Shown here: positions 6,312-16,900 of the stretch, one piece after another
Position numbering within the stretch: the stretch's first letter is position 1
How the letters are laid out: each line of letters starts with the position of its first letter
Assembly (NCBI GenBank): GCA_018676675.1
Contig: JABHEG010000295.1
Span: forward strand, 1-64,000
Direction of reading: 5' to 3'
DNA: 64,000 nt
DNA from: Lentisphaerota bacterium
Lineage (GTDB): Bacteria; Verrucomicrobiota; Lentisphaeria; Oligosphaerales; JABHEG01
Notes under the pieces: generated by a model
Told to the model about the DNA's origin: nothing
The model's database searches: none
The model's input: only the letters and a program-made list of their open reading frames with translations
Made by a program: the position numbers and the translations under genes

Positions 6312-9158
6312 GTGCTTCAGACAGAGACATCATTAGGGCGGAAGGTGAGGGGGCCGTGGTTGTTCTGCGGGGTGTTGTTGACCGCTTTGTGGTTCAGCGG
6401 CGGCGTCCCCGCTGAGGGACAGCTCTCCGACGGGCGAAGGGACATTCTCACCAACGGAGGCTTCGAGGACGGCGATGCGGGATGGGAGTTCGACAAAGGG
6501 CACGTTCTGGTCTCGGGGGATCAAGCCCACGGCGGCGCCGCATGCGTCACCGGGGAGATTCTCAAACCGAAGCAGTTTTTGCAGCTGACCCGGCGCGTCA
6601 AGGTGTCAGGCGGATGCCTCTATGAGTTCCAGTTCTGGGCCCGGGCGACCAATCGGACCAAGGTTGTTCTGTGGACGGTCAAGCCGGGACAAAAAGGACG
6701 GAGTCGTGCGGGCGAGTGGAAGAACCTTCCCAACACGTGGACGAAGTGTCGAACCCCGGTGGCAGCGGGAGGGGATGGTGTGCTGCAACTGCAGATCATC
6801 GCACCATCCTCGTACGATGCTCCCGCAGGACGTGTGTGGGTTGACGATTTTTCCCTCATCGAGACGCGGCTGCCAAAGGCTCCTCAGCTGACGGATGGCC
6901 AAGGATGGTGTGATGAGCCGGCGATGGCGCAGGCGGGGGATGGCAGCCTCTATGTTGTCTGGAATGGGTTCCGAGATGGGAGTGACTCGCTTCGAGTGGG
7001 GCGTTGGCTGGACAGCAGCGGCGCCAGCGCGGCGAAGGCGGGGGAGTGGCAGATCGCCGGAGGCAAGGGCGTTTATGTCCTGAACCCAACGATCCTTGCC
7101 GGTACTGACTCGGCTACTGTCTTCTATTCGCAGGAGCAGAGCGAAACGGACTGGGATCTGATGGTGACGACGGTGACGGCAGCAGGGCCGCAGAAACCGG
7201 TACGTTTGGCTGGGGGAGCCGGAGTTGACGTCAAACCGGCGGCGTGCCGGGTGAGCGGGGGCGTGGTCTGGTTGGCATGGGAGTCAAACCAGAGCGGGAG
7301 CCGACGCGTGGTTGCAGCTCCGTGGAGGGATGGGAAGCTCGGGGCCATCGAGGAGCTGAGCCCTGCAGGCGTTTCCAGTTACTCCCCCAGCATTGCCGTA
7401 CTGCCCGATGAGACGGTGTGTGTTGCGTGGCACAGCTATGCTGAATCGAACTACGACGTTTTCATGGCCAGGCGAACGCCGGTCGGCAAGTGGACAGCTC
7501 CGGCGCGCCTCACCCGAGCGCCGGCAGTCGATCGACATGCCTTCCTGTTCACGTGTGGTGAGGAGCTTTGGCTGGCCTACGAACACACGACAATGGGAAG
7601 AGCCTACAGAGTGGCTGCAACCGGAGCGCGGCGGCTCATCATTGCTCAGGTCACTTCGAGGGATCAGTTGCTTGTTCTCAAGGGATTGGCCAGTTCTCCC
7701 CTGAAGGGCCGGTGTGAGGCTCCCTCGGCAGCGTTTGACTCGGCGGGGCGTCTCTGGGTCGCCCACTTGCGCCCGCGTTTGCCCCGGGCAGGATGGGATA
7801 CGTTCCTGACTGGGTACGCGGGCGGCAGCTGGCTGCCGTTGCGGCGCGTGTCTGCCGCAAAGGGGATGGATCGTCGCCCGTGGCTCGTCCTCAAAGAGGG
7901 GAAAGCACTTGTGCTCTGTCAGAGCGACAACCTTCCCGAGACGTGGTCCAAAGTGAGCAAGACAGCCGAATCCAGTAGCGAACTGCATCTGGCTACGGTC
8001 GAGCTCCCACCGGCAGGCGATGTGTCGCCTCCCTTGACGGAACCGTTGATTGAGTCGGACGTCGACTCTGGAACGGCGACACTGCGGACAGAGCGCGGGG
8101 AAGATATACCCAGTCCGACGATCGAGTATCGAGGGGACACGCTCAGACTGTTCTACGGCGACCTGCACCACCACAGCAATGTGTCTGTCTGCAATCGCCT
8201 TGGAGACCAGACGATTGATGAAAGCTACCAACACATGCGTGATCCCGTCAGTCTGGACTTTGCCTGTGTGACAGACCATGGCTATAACATCAATCCCTAT
8301 CTCTGGGGGTTGACGGCAAAGATGGCACGGGTCTGCAACGATCCTGACCGGTTCCTCACGTTTCTGGGGGAAGAGTGGACGTCGAGTTTCGAGAAGTACA
8401 GCGAGAAACACCCCTACGGCTTCCACGGACACCGAAATCTGATCCTGGAAGATGCTTACTTCCCACGCTGGTGGAACGCGAACAATGGGCAGACACCCGC
8501 CGAGGTGTGGTCCGAACTGCGCGCAATGAAGGCGAGTTTTGTGCAGATTCCCCACCAGATTGGCGACACAGGAAACGTGCCGACGGACTGGGATTACACC
8601 GATGAAGACGCCCAGCCGGTGGCAGAGATCTACCAAACTCGCGGATCCTACGAGTACAAAGGGACACCCCGTGAGGCCCCCCGCAGCACGCCTGGAGGAC
8701 GGTATTTTATTCAGGATGCCTGGGCTCGGGGGATTGTGATCGGCGTGATCGCCAGTCCCGACCACGGCGGCGGCCGCGGGAAAGCCTGCGTATACGCAAA
8801 GGACCTGACCCGTGCAGGGATCCTGGAGGGGTTGAGGGCGCGCCGCTGTTTTGGGACGACGTCGTCCCGCATGGCGCTTGATGTACGGGTTAACGGACAC
8901 TTGATGGGAGAGAAGATCCCCGCTTCCGGAGGCAAACCGGTCGAGATCACCGTGGTGGCGCGATGCCCTGCAGCCATCGACCGGGTGGAGATTTGCCGGA
9001 ATAATCAGTTCATCTACTGCAAGCGACCCGATGGCAACGAAGCAAGCGTCACGTTTGTTGATTCGGAACCGTTGAACGGACGCAGCTACTACTACGTTCG
9101 GGTTATCCAGAAGGACGAAGAGATCGGCTGGAGCAGTCCAGTCTGGTTGGGCTACTGA
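6312..9158 (+). CDS. secreted propeller-PHP (DUF3604/CehA-like) protein with N-terminal binding module
   Basis: The GTG at 6312 is chosen because GGAG sits 7 bases upstream and the next 30 residues form a signal peptide (hydrophobic LFCGVLLTALWFSGG). The mature protein begins with a CBM4/9-like jelly roll (NGGFEDGDAGW). Next come repeated beta-blade units (VVWNGFRDGSDS, VWLAWESNQSGS, VCVAWHSYAESNYDVF) suggesting a sialidase-like propeller. A C-terminal PHP phosphoesterase domain has the metal motif GDLHHHS (His619-621), VTDHG and SPDHGGG. The PHP part resembles the DUF3604/CehA group of metal-dependent hydrolases. The substrate is unknown. It is first of three same-strand secreted proteins and is homologous to the protein at 58572-60989. 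Confidence 0.8.
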   Translation: MLQTETSLGRKVRGPWLFCGVLLTALWFSGGVPAEGQLSDGRRDILTNGGFEDGDAGWEFDKGHVLVSGDQAHGGAACVTGEILKPKQFLQLTRRVKVSGGCLYEFQFWARATNRTKVVLWTVKPGQKGRSRAGEWKNLPNTWTKCRTPVAAGGDGVLQLQIIAPSSYDAPAGRVWVDDFSLIETRLPKAPQLTDGQGWCDEPAMAQAGDGSLYVVWNGFRDGSDSLRVGRWLDSSGASAAKAGEWQIAGGKGVYVLNPTILAGTDSATVFYSQEQSETDWDLMVTTVTAAGPQKPVRLAGGAGVDVKPAACRVSGGVVWLAWESNQSGSRRVVAAPWRDGKLGAIEELSPAGVSSYSPSIAVLPDETVCVAWHSYAESNYDVFMARRTPVGKWTAPARLTRAPAVDRHAFLFTCGEELWLAYEHTTMGRAYRVAATGARRLIIAQVTSRDQLLVLKGLASSPLKGRCEAPSAAFDSAGRLWVAHLRPRLPRAGWDTFLTGYAGGSWLPLRRVSAAKGMDRRPWLVLKEGKALVLCQSDNLPETWSKVSKTAESSSELHLATVELPPAGDVSPPLTEPLIESDVDSGTATLRTERGEDIPSPTIEYRGDTLRLFYGDLHHHSNVSVCNRLGDQTIDESYQHMRDPVSLDFACVTDHGYNINPYLWGLTAKMARVCNDPDRFLTFLGEEWTSSFEKYSEKHPYGFHGHRNLILEDAYFPRWWNANNGQTPAEVWSELRAMKASFVQIPHQIGDTGNVPTDWDYTDEDAQPVAEIYQTRGSYEYKGTPREAPRSTPGGRYFIQDAWARGIVIGVIASPDHGGGRGKACVYAKDLTRAGILEGLRARRCFGTTSSRMALDVRVNGHLMGEKIPASGGKPVEITVVARCPAAIDRVEICRNNQFIYCKRPDGNEASVTFVDSEPLNGRSYYYVRVIQKDEEIGWSSPVWLGY

Positions 9159-9172
9159 TGGAGGGATCGGCG

Positions 9173-10252
9173 ATGCGAAGACTTCTCTGGATGTGTGTCG
9201 GCGTGGGCGCTGCTGTTGTCGTTCATTCGGCCCCCCTTGAACTGGTGACGTGTGAACGCGCTCTGGAATTTGGTGGCGAGGATCGGCCGGCAGGTACCGT
9301 GTCGACGGCCTTGGTCGCGGCACCCGATGCGCCGCCGGGAACGCACACCCTAGAGGCACAGTTTCGCCTGACGAAGCACCAGCAAGGGGATTGGCTTGAC
9401 GCCCAGTTGCGTCCGTCCGCCCCCATCGACTGTTCCGGGAGTAAAGCCACCCGTGTGTGGATCCGGGCCGGGCAGCCGACAGACTACCTGGTTCTGAAGC
9501 TGGTTGATCCGGACGCGCCCGGGGGCAACCATGCTGCGTTCGAAGGAGCGCTGTTGGTGGACGGAGCTCCGTTGCCGGCCGATAAGTGGGTCGCTGTGGA
9601 TGTCCCGCTCCCTGAGCAGAAGACCCGGCGTGACGGGATCAGCTATGTGTCGTTTTACATCGCCACATCGAACGAAGCTGTACCCCTGGGCCAGGACCTT
9701 GTCTTCCAGATTGGGCGGTTCCCGTTTGTGCCGCCGAAGCGAGTTCCGTGGCCTCCGAGGGGGATCGATGCGCCCGTGGCATCGGCGCGAGTGGTGTGGG
9801 AAGGTCCGCTCGCCCCATCTGGACCGTGGCACCTTGTCGACGGCAAGGACAATCAGACAGATCACCGAGCTCGGTTCGTGGCCGGCGGGGTCGAGTTCCT
9901 GGCTGACGCATCGGGCTGGAATGAGTTCCTCTGGTCCAGGCCGGAGGCCCTGCATTTGAAGCCCAAGACCACGTATCGACTGCAGTTCGATTACGTGGTG
10001 CTGGCGCCTCCTGGCGGCGGTGACGGAGCCACCTTCTACAGCCTGATTCGAGCTAAAGGTACGATTCGTGAGGATGTGGGGTGGCAACGATGGGGAGGCG
10101 GAGCAGGAACGCGCGGCCGGCGGCTCGTGACGTTCACGACCAACGATGTTCCCCGGTACCACCTCACGCTCGGCATCCGCCACCATGGGGGCCTGCGCAT
10201 CGAGAATATTCGTCTTCTGGAAGCACTGACTGCGGAAGGAGGCGGTCGATGA
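9173..10252 (+). CDS. secreted beta-rich protein, possible carbohydrate-binding
   Basis: The ATG at 9173 follows GGAGGGA with a 6-base gap and starts a clear signal peptide (MRRLLWMCVGVGAAVVVHSA). An earlier in-frame ATG at 9158 overlaps the preceding stop but lacks a good site. The mature protein of about 340 residues is rich in Trp, Pro and beta-type patterns. Two regions look like jelly-roll binding modules (around VWIRAGQPTDYLVLKLVD and TYRLQFDYVVLAPPGGG). No catalytic motif was recognised. It is sandwiched between the PHP protein and the GH42-like enzyme, with an ATGA overlap to the latter, so a substrate-binding or accessory role in that set is likely. Confidence 0.6.
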   Translation: MRRLLWMCVGVGAAVVVHSAPLELVTCERALEFGGEDRPAGTVSTALVAAPDAPPGTHTLEAQFRLTKHQQGDWLDAQLRPSAPIDCSGSKATRVWIRAGQPTDYLVLKLVDPDAPGGNHAAFEGALLVDGAPLPADKWVAVDVPLPEQKTRRDGISYVSFYIATSNEAVPLGQDLVFQIGRFPFVPPKRVPWPPRGIDAPVASARVVWEGPLAPSGPWHLVDGKDNQTDHRARFVAGGVEFLADASGWNEFLWSRPEALHLKPKTTYRLQFDYVVLAPPGGGDGATFYSLIRAKGTIREDVGWQRWGGGAGTRGRRLVTFTTNDVPRYHLTLGIRHHGGLRIENIRLLEALTAEGGGR

Positions 10253-13200
10253 AGCACGTCCTTCCCACGCTCTCCGTTCTGGCCATTCTCTCACCCGGCG
10301 TTGCGGGGCAGCTGTCAGCTCAGCCGGTCGAGAATGAAACGTATCTGACCGGCGCCTGGTTTGCTCCCCGCGACGACGCGGAACGAGCGATGTACCTGAA
10401 GGGCGGGTTCACCATGGTGCCTTACGCCAGGGCGAACGTCGAGTGGGCACGGGAACATGACCTTGTCTACATTGCCGGCGTCAACGCTTACGGTCTGCCG
10501 CCCACGGTGGCTCGGCCGTTTGAGGAGGCCGGGGGAGCTCGTTCCATGTCGGTAGGGCTGTTCACCCATATCAACTTCAACGCGCCCAGCGTTGAGGCGT
10601 GGTGGCAGACGCGCGTGCCGGAGCAGGTCGAGGCCATGAAGGACCGCGATCGTGTGCGCTTCTGGAAGGTGCACAACGAGTTCGGCTACCACTCCGGGGC
10701 AACCTATGATTACAGCCCCGGGTCGCTGTCCCGCTACCGGCATTGGCTGAAGGAGCGATACCGGACGATCGATGAGTTGAACGAGAAGTGGGGCAGCAGC
10801 CATGTTTCCTTCGCGGTGATCGAGCCTCCGCGATCACGTGCCGAGATGACCGCCCGATTGGCCAACTGGCTCGAGTGGCGCCGCTTCACCTGCTGGAACT
10901 TCGCGGATTACTTCCGGACGACAGGCGATCTGATACGCCGTGTCTGTCCCAACGCGGCTGTTTCCGATAATTTTTACACCACGAGCCCGATGCAGGGCTG
11001 GGACAACTTTGAGTTGGCCCGCCAAGCTGATTATCTGGCCTATGACATCTATGAAGCCCAACACTGGCCGCGTCTCCTGACGCTGCTTGAACACGCTCGC
11101 ACGGGAGCGGATGCGTGGGATAAACCGTTCATCATCATGGAGTACCACGCCGGACCAAACCATCGTGTGACGGAGGTGACACATGGTGATCTGACCATCG
11201 AAGCGTCGGTTGCGCTCGCTCGTGAGTGCAGGGCCCTGCAGTGGTTTCGCTGGATTCCGGGCGGCGGAGGGCGGGAACAGGGCATTCATGGCATGATGGA
11301 CTCGCAGGGCAAGCCTACCGAACGCTTCACTGCCGCGGCTGAGGTCAGCGCGTTCTGCCAACGTCTGGCCCCGTTGTTGCGTCGAGCGCGGACGGTGACG
11401 GAAACCGCAGTTCTGACCAGCAGCGATGCCGTGTACCTTGCCCACGCTCGCCGCGCCTCCGTTTGGGCGGAACGGAACCGGTGGGACCAGATTGCCGCCA
11501 TTCTCGGACAGGCCGGTCTTCAGACAGATCAGATTGACCCGAAACGCGTGGTTGGGGGGGCACTCGATCGCTACAGGGTCATCATTGCAGGCCATGTTGA
11601 GGTCCTCTCGGAAGCAGCGTGGAGGAAGCTCCATGAGTTCGTGGCTACCGGTGGGACGTTGATTCTGCACCCTGATGTAGGGCTACTGAATGCCTATGGT
11701 CGACCACGAGACCGCGGGGAAGGCTACACGTACACTGACACCGGCACGGTCGATGGGCCGTGGACGGTCAGGGGACGGGTCGACGGCCGAGCAGAATGCA
11801 CGATCGAGGAGATTGGTCAGGGGCGCATCGTGCACTGTGCGTGGGAACTGCCTCGACAACGCCCCGAACTGGACGCGTGCATCGCCATGCAGAAGGCGTA
11901 TCTCGATCTGCTTGCGGAGTACGCAGGAGTGGCTCCCGTCTGGCAGCTGCGTGACGCCGCGTCAGTTCAGGATATTGACTGTCGTCTGCTGGAGACAGGA
12001 TCCGGGGCGCTGCTGTTCGCCACCTGGCTTGGGGGAGGGCAGGGCACGGTGTCGCTGAAGCTCCCTACCATTCGACGCCCGAGCAACGCGTATCTGCTCA
12101 ATTCGCGTTCGGCAAGAGTTGTTCCGCTGGCCGCACGTCTGACGTCTCAGGGGTTGGTGCTTCCACCCATTCCTCTGGATCCTGCCGGGGTTGTTCTCAT
12201 CGCCGACCGGCCATGGCAGCCGGTCGTCGGGATTGACGTGCCCAAGGAACTGCATCCGGGCGACGTCACCACGGCAACAGTGACCATCGACAACCTTGGC
12301 CGGAAGCTCGTCGGTGGGCAGGTAAGACTCTCCGTGCCACCTTCGTGGGAGGCCGTACCGATAGGTGACGCCCACTTTGCGGATCTCCCGAGCGACGGAC
12401 GGGCAACGGCAGCCTTCCGGGTGAGTGTGCCTGCCGAAGCTGCGCTGGACTTCTTCGCCGTGGACAATCCCATGGAGGCGACGGTGACGTTGAAGCAGGG
12501 CCGTTCGGGTACCGTCGCGGCGACGCACTTGCCATTTGTGTTGCCGGCGCTGGATGTGCGGCTGGTGTACGATGGTCGGGCGCTCAACCCGTTCCAGGAG
12601 ATGGTCCCGCCTGTGCTGCGCTGGGGCTGGGACCGGGAAGTCATCACACCGACTGCTCCACCGGTGAGCTTTGGCGCTGATGCGCCATTGACGGCTCATG
12701 TCCGTGTCGGTCGGGGGCTGGTTGGGAAAAAGATGTCCCTGCGCGTCACTGGTCCGGGGAAGCCAACCATTTCGCCGAAGCGTACCCGCATTTCGGGGGC
12801 TCACTGTGAGATCCCATGTGTCGTTAATCTCCCACGCCCGGGCGTTTACAGCGTGGTCGCAACCAGTGAGGGTACGTCGGCTGAGGTCACAGTCAACGCA
12901 GGTGTTCATACCGAGACGGTTGGTGCGGCGTCGAACATGACCGGGGAGCTTCCGCCCGGGTGGAAACACTTGGGAGCGGTGGCGATTGGTGCTCGTGACA
13001 GCGCAGCTGCCGGTGTCCCCGTCAGTGTCACTGTGGCTCCGCCGTTGGCGGCCCCGGAGCGGGTTGCGGCGTTCGACCGTACCGGTCACCCCGTCGCCGC
13101 CGCAATCAGTTCGCGAGCGGTTGAGTTGGCGGTTGATGTGGCGAAGGACTCTGTCGCGTCGTTCTTCCTGGCTGAAGCCCCTGCGGATGCTGGCCCCGGA

Positions 13201-13953
13201 AGCGTTGTTTCCCGAGTTCATTTGGACAGACCGGACGATCGTACGGTGATCGTCCGTGGTGACAGGTATGCTGTCTGCTTTGACACGGCTCTGGGGATTG
13301 TCCGTTGGATGGAAACCGACGGGCAGAAGTCGATCTGCTATCGAACGGGGGTCGTGGCGGTCACACGCGAGGGCGCCAGTTTTGAGCCGGGCACGGATGG
13401 CGTAGTGGAAGGGCTGGCGATCTCTGGCTCCTCAGTGCGTGCTGAGATGGAGATCACCCGGGTTCAGCGCGAACTCAAGATCAGAGAGCTTTGGCGTTTC
13501 CAGGCGGCCCGAATGGATGTTGAGGTGCGGGTCACCCAAGTTGGGAAGCAGCCGTTGCAGTTGTCGTCTCTGTGCTTCGAGGTCGGCGTCGACCCTGAAG
13601 TCCTGCCTGAGTGGGAGAAGGTGTCCAGCGATGGCCGGAAACGGCACGGGCAGATCCCGCAAAGCATGCCATCAACCGGTGGGACTGCCTGGGTTGACCT
13701 GTTTGACGGTTCCGGGGCAGGGGTGATCATCGAGCTGAAACGCTGTGCCCTCATGACCAAATGGCAGTCCGGCTTCTCGGGGATTACACACACTGCGGGT
13801 CGTACGGAGATTGGGCTGTTGCGTGGTGTGCGCCTTGATCCAGGGGATGCTGTCCTGGCCACGTTTGCCCTGATTCCTCACGATGCGACAGGAGGGACGC
13901 CTGAGACGCCGGTGATCGTCAAGGGAGAGTGGGTGCCGGCCCGGGCCGAGTAG
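10249..13953 (+). CDS. GH42-like glycosidase (beta-galactosidase/agarase type), secreted
   Basis: The ATG at 10249 overlaps the upstream stop and starts a signal peptide ending near residue 24, giving 1234 residues. The first about 400 residues form a clan-A TIM barrel: an acid/base candidate Glu144 in KVHNEFG and a nucleophile candidate Glu298 in IIMEYHAG. A GH42-type trimerisation (class-I amidotransferase-fold) domain follows (YRVIIAGHVEVLSEAAW, FVATGGTLILHPDVG). The last about 600 residues are beta-rich Ig-like and sandwich domains not seen in classical 650-700-residue GH42 enzymes. It probably hydrolyses beta-galactosides or related glycans outside the cytoplasm. A GH-A relative outside GH42 remains possible. 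Confidence 0.75.
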   Translation: MKHVLPTLSVLAILSPGVAGQLSAQPVENETYLTGAWFAPRDDAERAMYLKGGFTMVPYARANVEWAREHDLVYIAGVNAYGLPPTVARPFEEAGGARSMSVGLFTHINFNAPSVEAWWQTRVPEQVEAMKDRDRVRFWKVHNEFGYHSGATYDYSPGSLSRYRHWLKERYRTIDELNEKWGSSHVSFAVIEPPRSRAEMTARLANWLEWRRFTCWNFADYFRTTGDLIRRVCPNAAVSDNFYTTSPMQGWDNFELARQADYLAYDIYEAQHWPRLLTLLEHARTGADAWDKPFIIMEYHAGPNHRVTEVTHGDLTIEASVALARECRALQWFRWIPGGGGREQGIHGMMDSQGKPTERFTAAAEVSAFCQRLAPLLRRARTVTETAVLTSSDAVYLAHARRASVWAERNRWDQIAAILGQAGLQTDQIDPKRVVGGALDRYRVIIAGHVEVLSEAAWRKLHEFVATGGTLILHPDVGLLNAYGRPRDRGEGYTYTDTGTVDGPWTVRGRVDGRAECTIEEIGQGRIVHCAWELPRQRPELDACIAMQKAYLDLLAEYAGVAPVWQLRDAASVQDIDCRLLETGSGALLFATWLGGGQGTVSLKLPTIRRPSNAYLLNSRSARVVPLAARLTSQGLVLPPIPLDPAGVVLIADRPWQPVVGIDVPKELHPGDVTTATVTIDNLGRKLVGGQVRLSVPPSWEAVPIGDAHFADLPSDGRATAAFRVSVPAEAALDFFAVDNPMEATVTLKQGRSGTVAATHLPFVLPALDVRLVYDGRALNPFQEMVPPVLRWGWDREVITPTAPPVSFGADAPLTAHVRVGRGLVGKKMSLRVTGPGKPTISPKRTRISGAHCEIPCVVNLPRPGVYSVVATSEGTSAEVTVNAGVHTETVGAASNMTGELPPGWKHLGAVAIGARDSAAAGVPVSVTVAPPLAAPERVAAFDRTGHPVAAAISSRAVELAVDVAKDSVASFFLAEAPADAGPGSVVSRVHLDRPDDRTVIVRGDRYAVCFDTALGIVRWMETDGQKSICYRTGVVAVTREGASFEPGTDGVVEGLAISGSSVRAEMEITRVQRELKIRELWRFQAARMDVEVRVTQVGKQPLQLSSLCFEVGVDPEVLPEWEKVSSDGRKRHGQIPQSMPSTGGTAWVDLFDGSGAGVIIELKRCALMTKWQSGFSGITHTAGRTEIGLLRGVRLDPGDAVLATFALIPHDATGGTPETPVIVKGEWVPARAE

Positions 13954-13980
13954 CGGGATCTCTCACGCAATCAAGCGGAA

Positions 13981-16900
13981 TCACCTGGGGGCGATTGTCA
14001 CCCCATGGATCCGCAGTGTGCCTTCCTTGTTCGACCGGTACAGGATGAACCGGGCACGCCGGACAGGATCGTGGTAGGACCAAGGTGCGCTGAAAGCCTG
14101 GGGCTCGTCGGTGAGCTTGCGGCGAAAAGGGCCAATAATCTTCTTGTCGATTCGCACCCAGCGGTTGCCCTCGGCACAGGCATTGCCGAAGGCCAGAATG
14201 CCCAGAGTCGCACCGTCCGGGCTCGATGCGTTCACCTTCAGAACGAGATCGTGGCGGTGTGCGAACGTCCAGGAAGCGCTCAGGATTGTGTAACCTGTGT
14301 CCGCGACCAGGACTCCCCCATCGATCTTGCCGGTGATCGCGTGAACGCCTGTGGGCAATGGGGCTGTGAAATCGATGGTCAACGGGGAAGGGTGTCCGTC
14401 AGAGGCACGTAGAGGGGGATAGACGACCAATGCGTCGGCGGTTTCGGCACTGTCCGGAGTGATTGCATCCGGGATGCGTTTCAGGCTCATGGAATCTACC
14501 CATGTCTGTCCCTGTCCGGTCGACAGGAAACGCACGATTGCCTCTGAGGCCTTGGCCGGAGCCTGGAAGAGGGTCACGGCATCGTACCAGTTCATACCCG
14601 GACTCAAATTGGCCTTATGCGCCCCCGGCCGCGCTCCGGGGAACTGAATGTGAAGCGAGGGTTCAGGCAGGAGCCCGTCGTTCCGGTGTGAACGGACTCT
14701 GGCTTGCAGGACGTACCACTTCCCCGGCTCGACGGGAACGGGCTTGGCCAGCTTGATGGCAGCGGTTGGCCCGTACGTGAAGGCATGTTTCACCCCAACC
14801 ATGTAGTAACAGTTCCCCCCATCCGTTCCTTGAGGGACGACAAAGGCATTTGCGGTCGTTCGTTTGCTGCCCCAGTTGCCGTGCACCCACCCTTTTGCGT
14901 CATACCTATTCGCAGCTGGTTCCTCGAAATTTCCGTTGAGGAGCAACTCCGGCTCGTTGGCCAGGTCGGGGAAGTGAGTTGCCAGCCATCTGATTTGGGG
15001 AGTCAGTTCGGGCGTCTCAGAGTGGGCGGCGTCAATGAAGGCGTCGAGTTCAGTTTGCCGGCCTGTTCGCTGAAGGGCGAGCACAAGGGGGGCTGTGCAT
15101 GTCACCGGGGTGGTGAACATCCCCCCGAGCCGTCCCAGTCCTCGCCGGGGCAGTGAAAGGACGTCCGACCGGATTGCCGTACGCGCCTTCCCGATCGCTC
15201 GCAGTGTACGCAGGGCTGCCAGTACATGTCCGCGGTACTCGGCCATATCCTCGATTGTCCTGCAGAACTGGGTTTCCGGGATCACGTCTTCTTCCCGGTG
15301 TGGGCCTTCTTCCCGGGCGTTGAGTACGACTTTTCCCTTGTCGGCAACGAAGAGCGAGTGGTCAAGCAGTTCTGCCCAGTGGCGAGTGTAGGTGAACGTC
15401 CCGATGAAGCGCTCCAGGAGGGCCTGTCCTCCCGTGTTCGCTGTCTTTGCCCGGGCGGTTTTGAGCAGCGCCATAAGCTGTTCACACGTCGGTTGGTCGA
15501 ACAGGAGCGCCTGTTTGCCCGAGTCGCAGAGGTGGTACTTGGTGGTGGCGAACGTCTGCGTCTCCCAGCGTTCCCGGCAGAGATCGTAGAAGCGCATCAT
15601 CTCCGGCGCCCCGTCCCCGAACATTCTGGTGCAGAAGTCGTTCAGCAAGTCAGAGACCCGAAGCGAGGGATCCCAGAGCTTCCGGGACAGCACGTAGTAC
15701 TTGATGCCGTCCATGGTCCAGTTCTGGTACACTTCACTGTTCCAGCTCTTGACCCCAAGGCCGTTCAGGAAGTCCAGGTAATCCTCCAACAACCCGATTC
15801 CGAAGTTCGGGACGGCATAGCCACGGCCATACCAGTAGTCATAGACGCCGAACATGTTGCACTTCTCTGCCATTCGTCGGGTCATTGCCATGTCCGCTCG
15901 GTCAGCAGGATTGAAGTAGGAGACGAAAGCTGTGACGCGGCCAACGAGGAGGTTGGGATGGATGTCCATGTCCCTGGGCAGGTCCCGGGCCTGGGCGTAG
16001 GCGAGCAACCCGACGTAGCGGTCCCGGAAGCGCTCCGGCAGGGATGCGGCGACGTGGTTCCCGAAGGAAAACAGAAGGCGTGAGAAGTCCGGTAGTCCTC
16101 GGGAGTTCAGGCGTGGCGGTCCGTTGACAGTCCGGCACGTTTCACACTCACAGAACCCGCCATGGTCGTTGATACCGATTGAGAAGGAGAGGGCGTCGGG
16201 GGTGGTGGTGAAGTGTTCGGCCGCTGCTTCGGCACACAGCCGAATCACGCTCTTGTTGGTCATGCAAGGCTGGAAGCCAACCGGTCGATCTGAGACCGGT
16301 ACCCGTCGTTCCCCACCGATCTCGGGGAAGAACTCGGGGTGCTCCGTTCCATACTTTGAGGGGACAATGATGTGCCCCAGATTGTGGTGACACCAGAAGT
16401 GTTTGCGCATGCGGTTGTGTCGGTACCACGCCAAGTCCATGAGTTGAGCCTGGGGGCAGGGGTAGTCCAGTCGGTCCCGGAAGGTCGGGGCGCTGTAGCT
16501 TCGTGAGATGAACACAGGGTTGTCCAGACGGTCGATCGGCAGTGGAATCCGGAGGCTTGGCGCCTTTGGGACGTGGGTCCCCTCCGGTCCTGGAAGGAAC
16601 CAGCGGACACCGCAGAAACGCTGCAGGAAACCGTACACTCCGAACTCGGTGCCATAGGGTGTCTTTCCCGCGATCAGCAGGTCACGGCCGGAGATGGCTC
16701 GAATCCACGCGCCATCCTTCTCGCAGCGCGCGAGATCGGGCAACGGCCCCGGAATCGATGCGTTCACACCGACGTGAATCCTGACTTTCTCCCGATGGGA
16801 GGCCACGTTGTCTGGTGCGATCATCGCAAGTCGGACGTCACTGATTTGCTCGACATACTGCTGCAATTCACTCGCACCGCGCCGAACCTCTCCAGGGGCG

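Noticed and set aside
7284..9359. 691-residue ORF antisense to the PHP gene
   Set aside because: It lies opposite a gene with signal peptide, ribosome site and clear motifs. Its residues (many Arg, Pro, His, Cys) are typical of the antisense frame of GC-rich coding DNA.
11962..13221. 419-residue ORF antisense to the GH42-like gene
   Set aside because: No domain, no start signal, and basic low-complexity composition; a shadow of the plus-strand gene.
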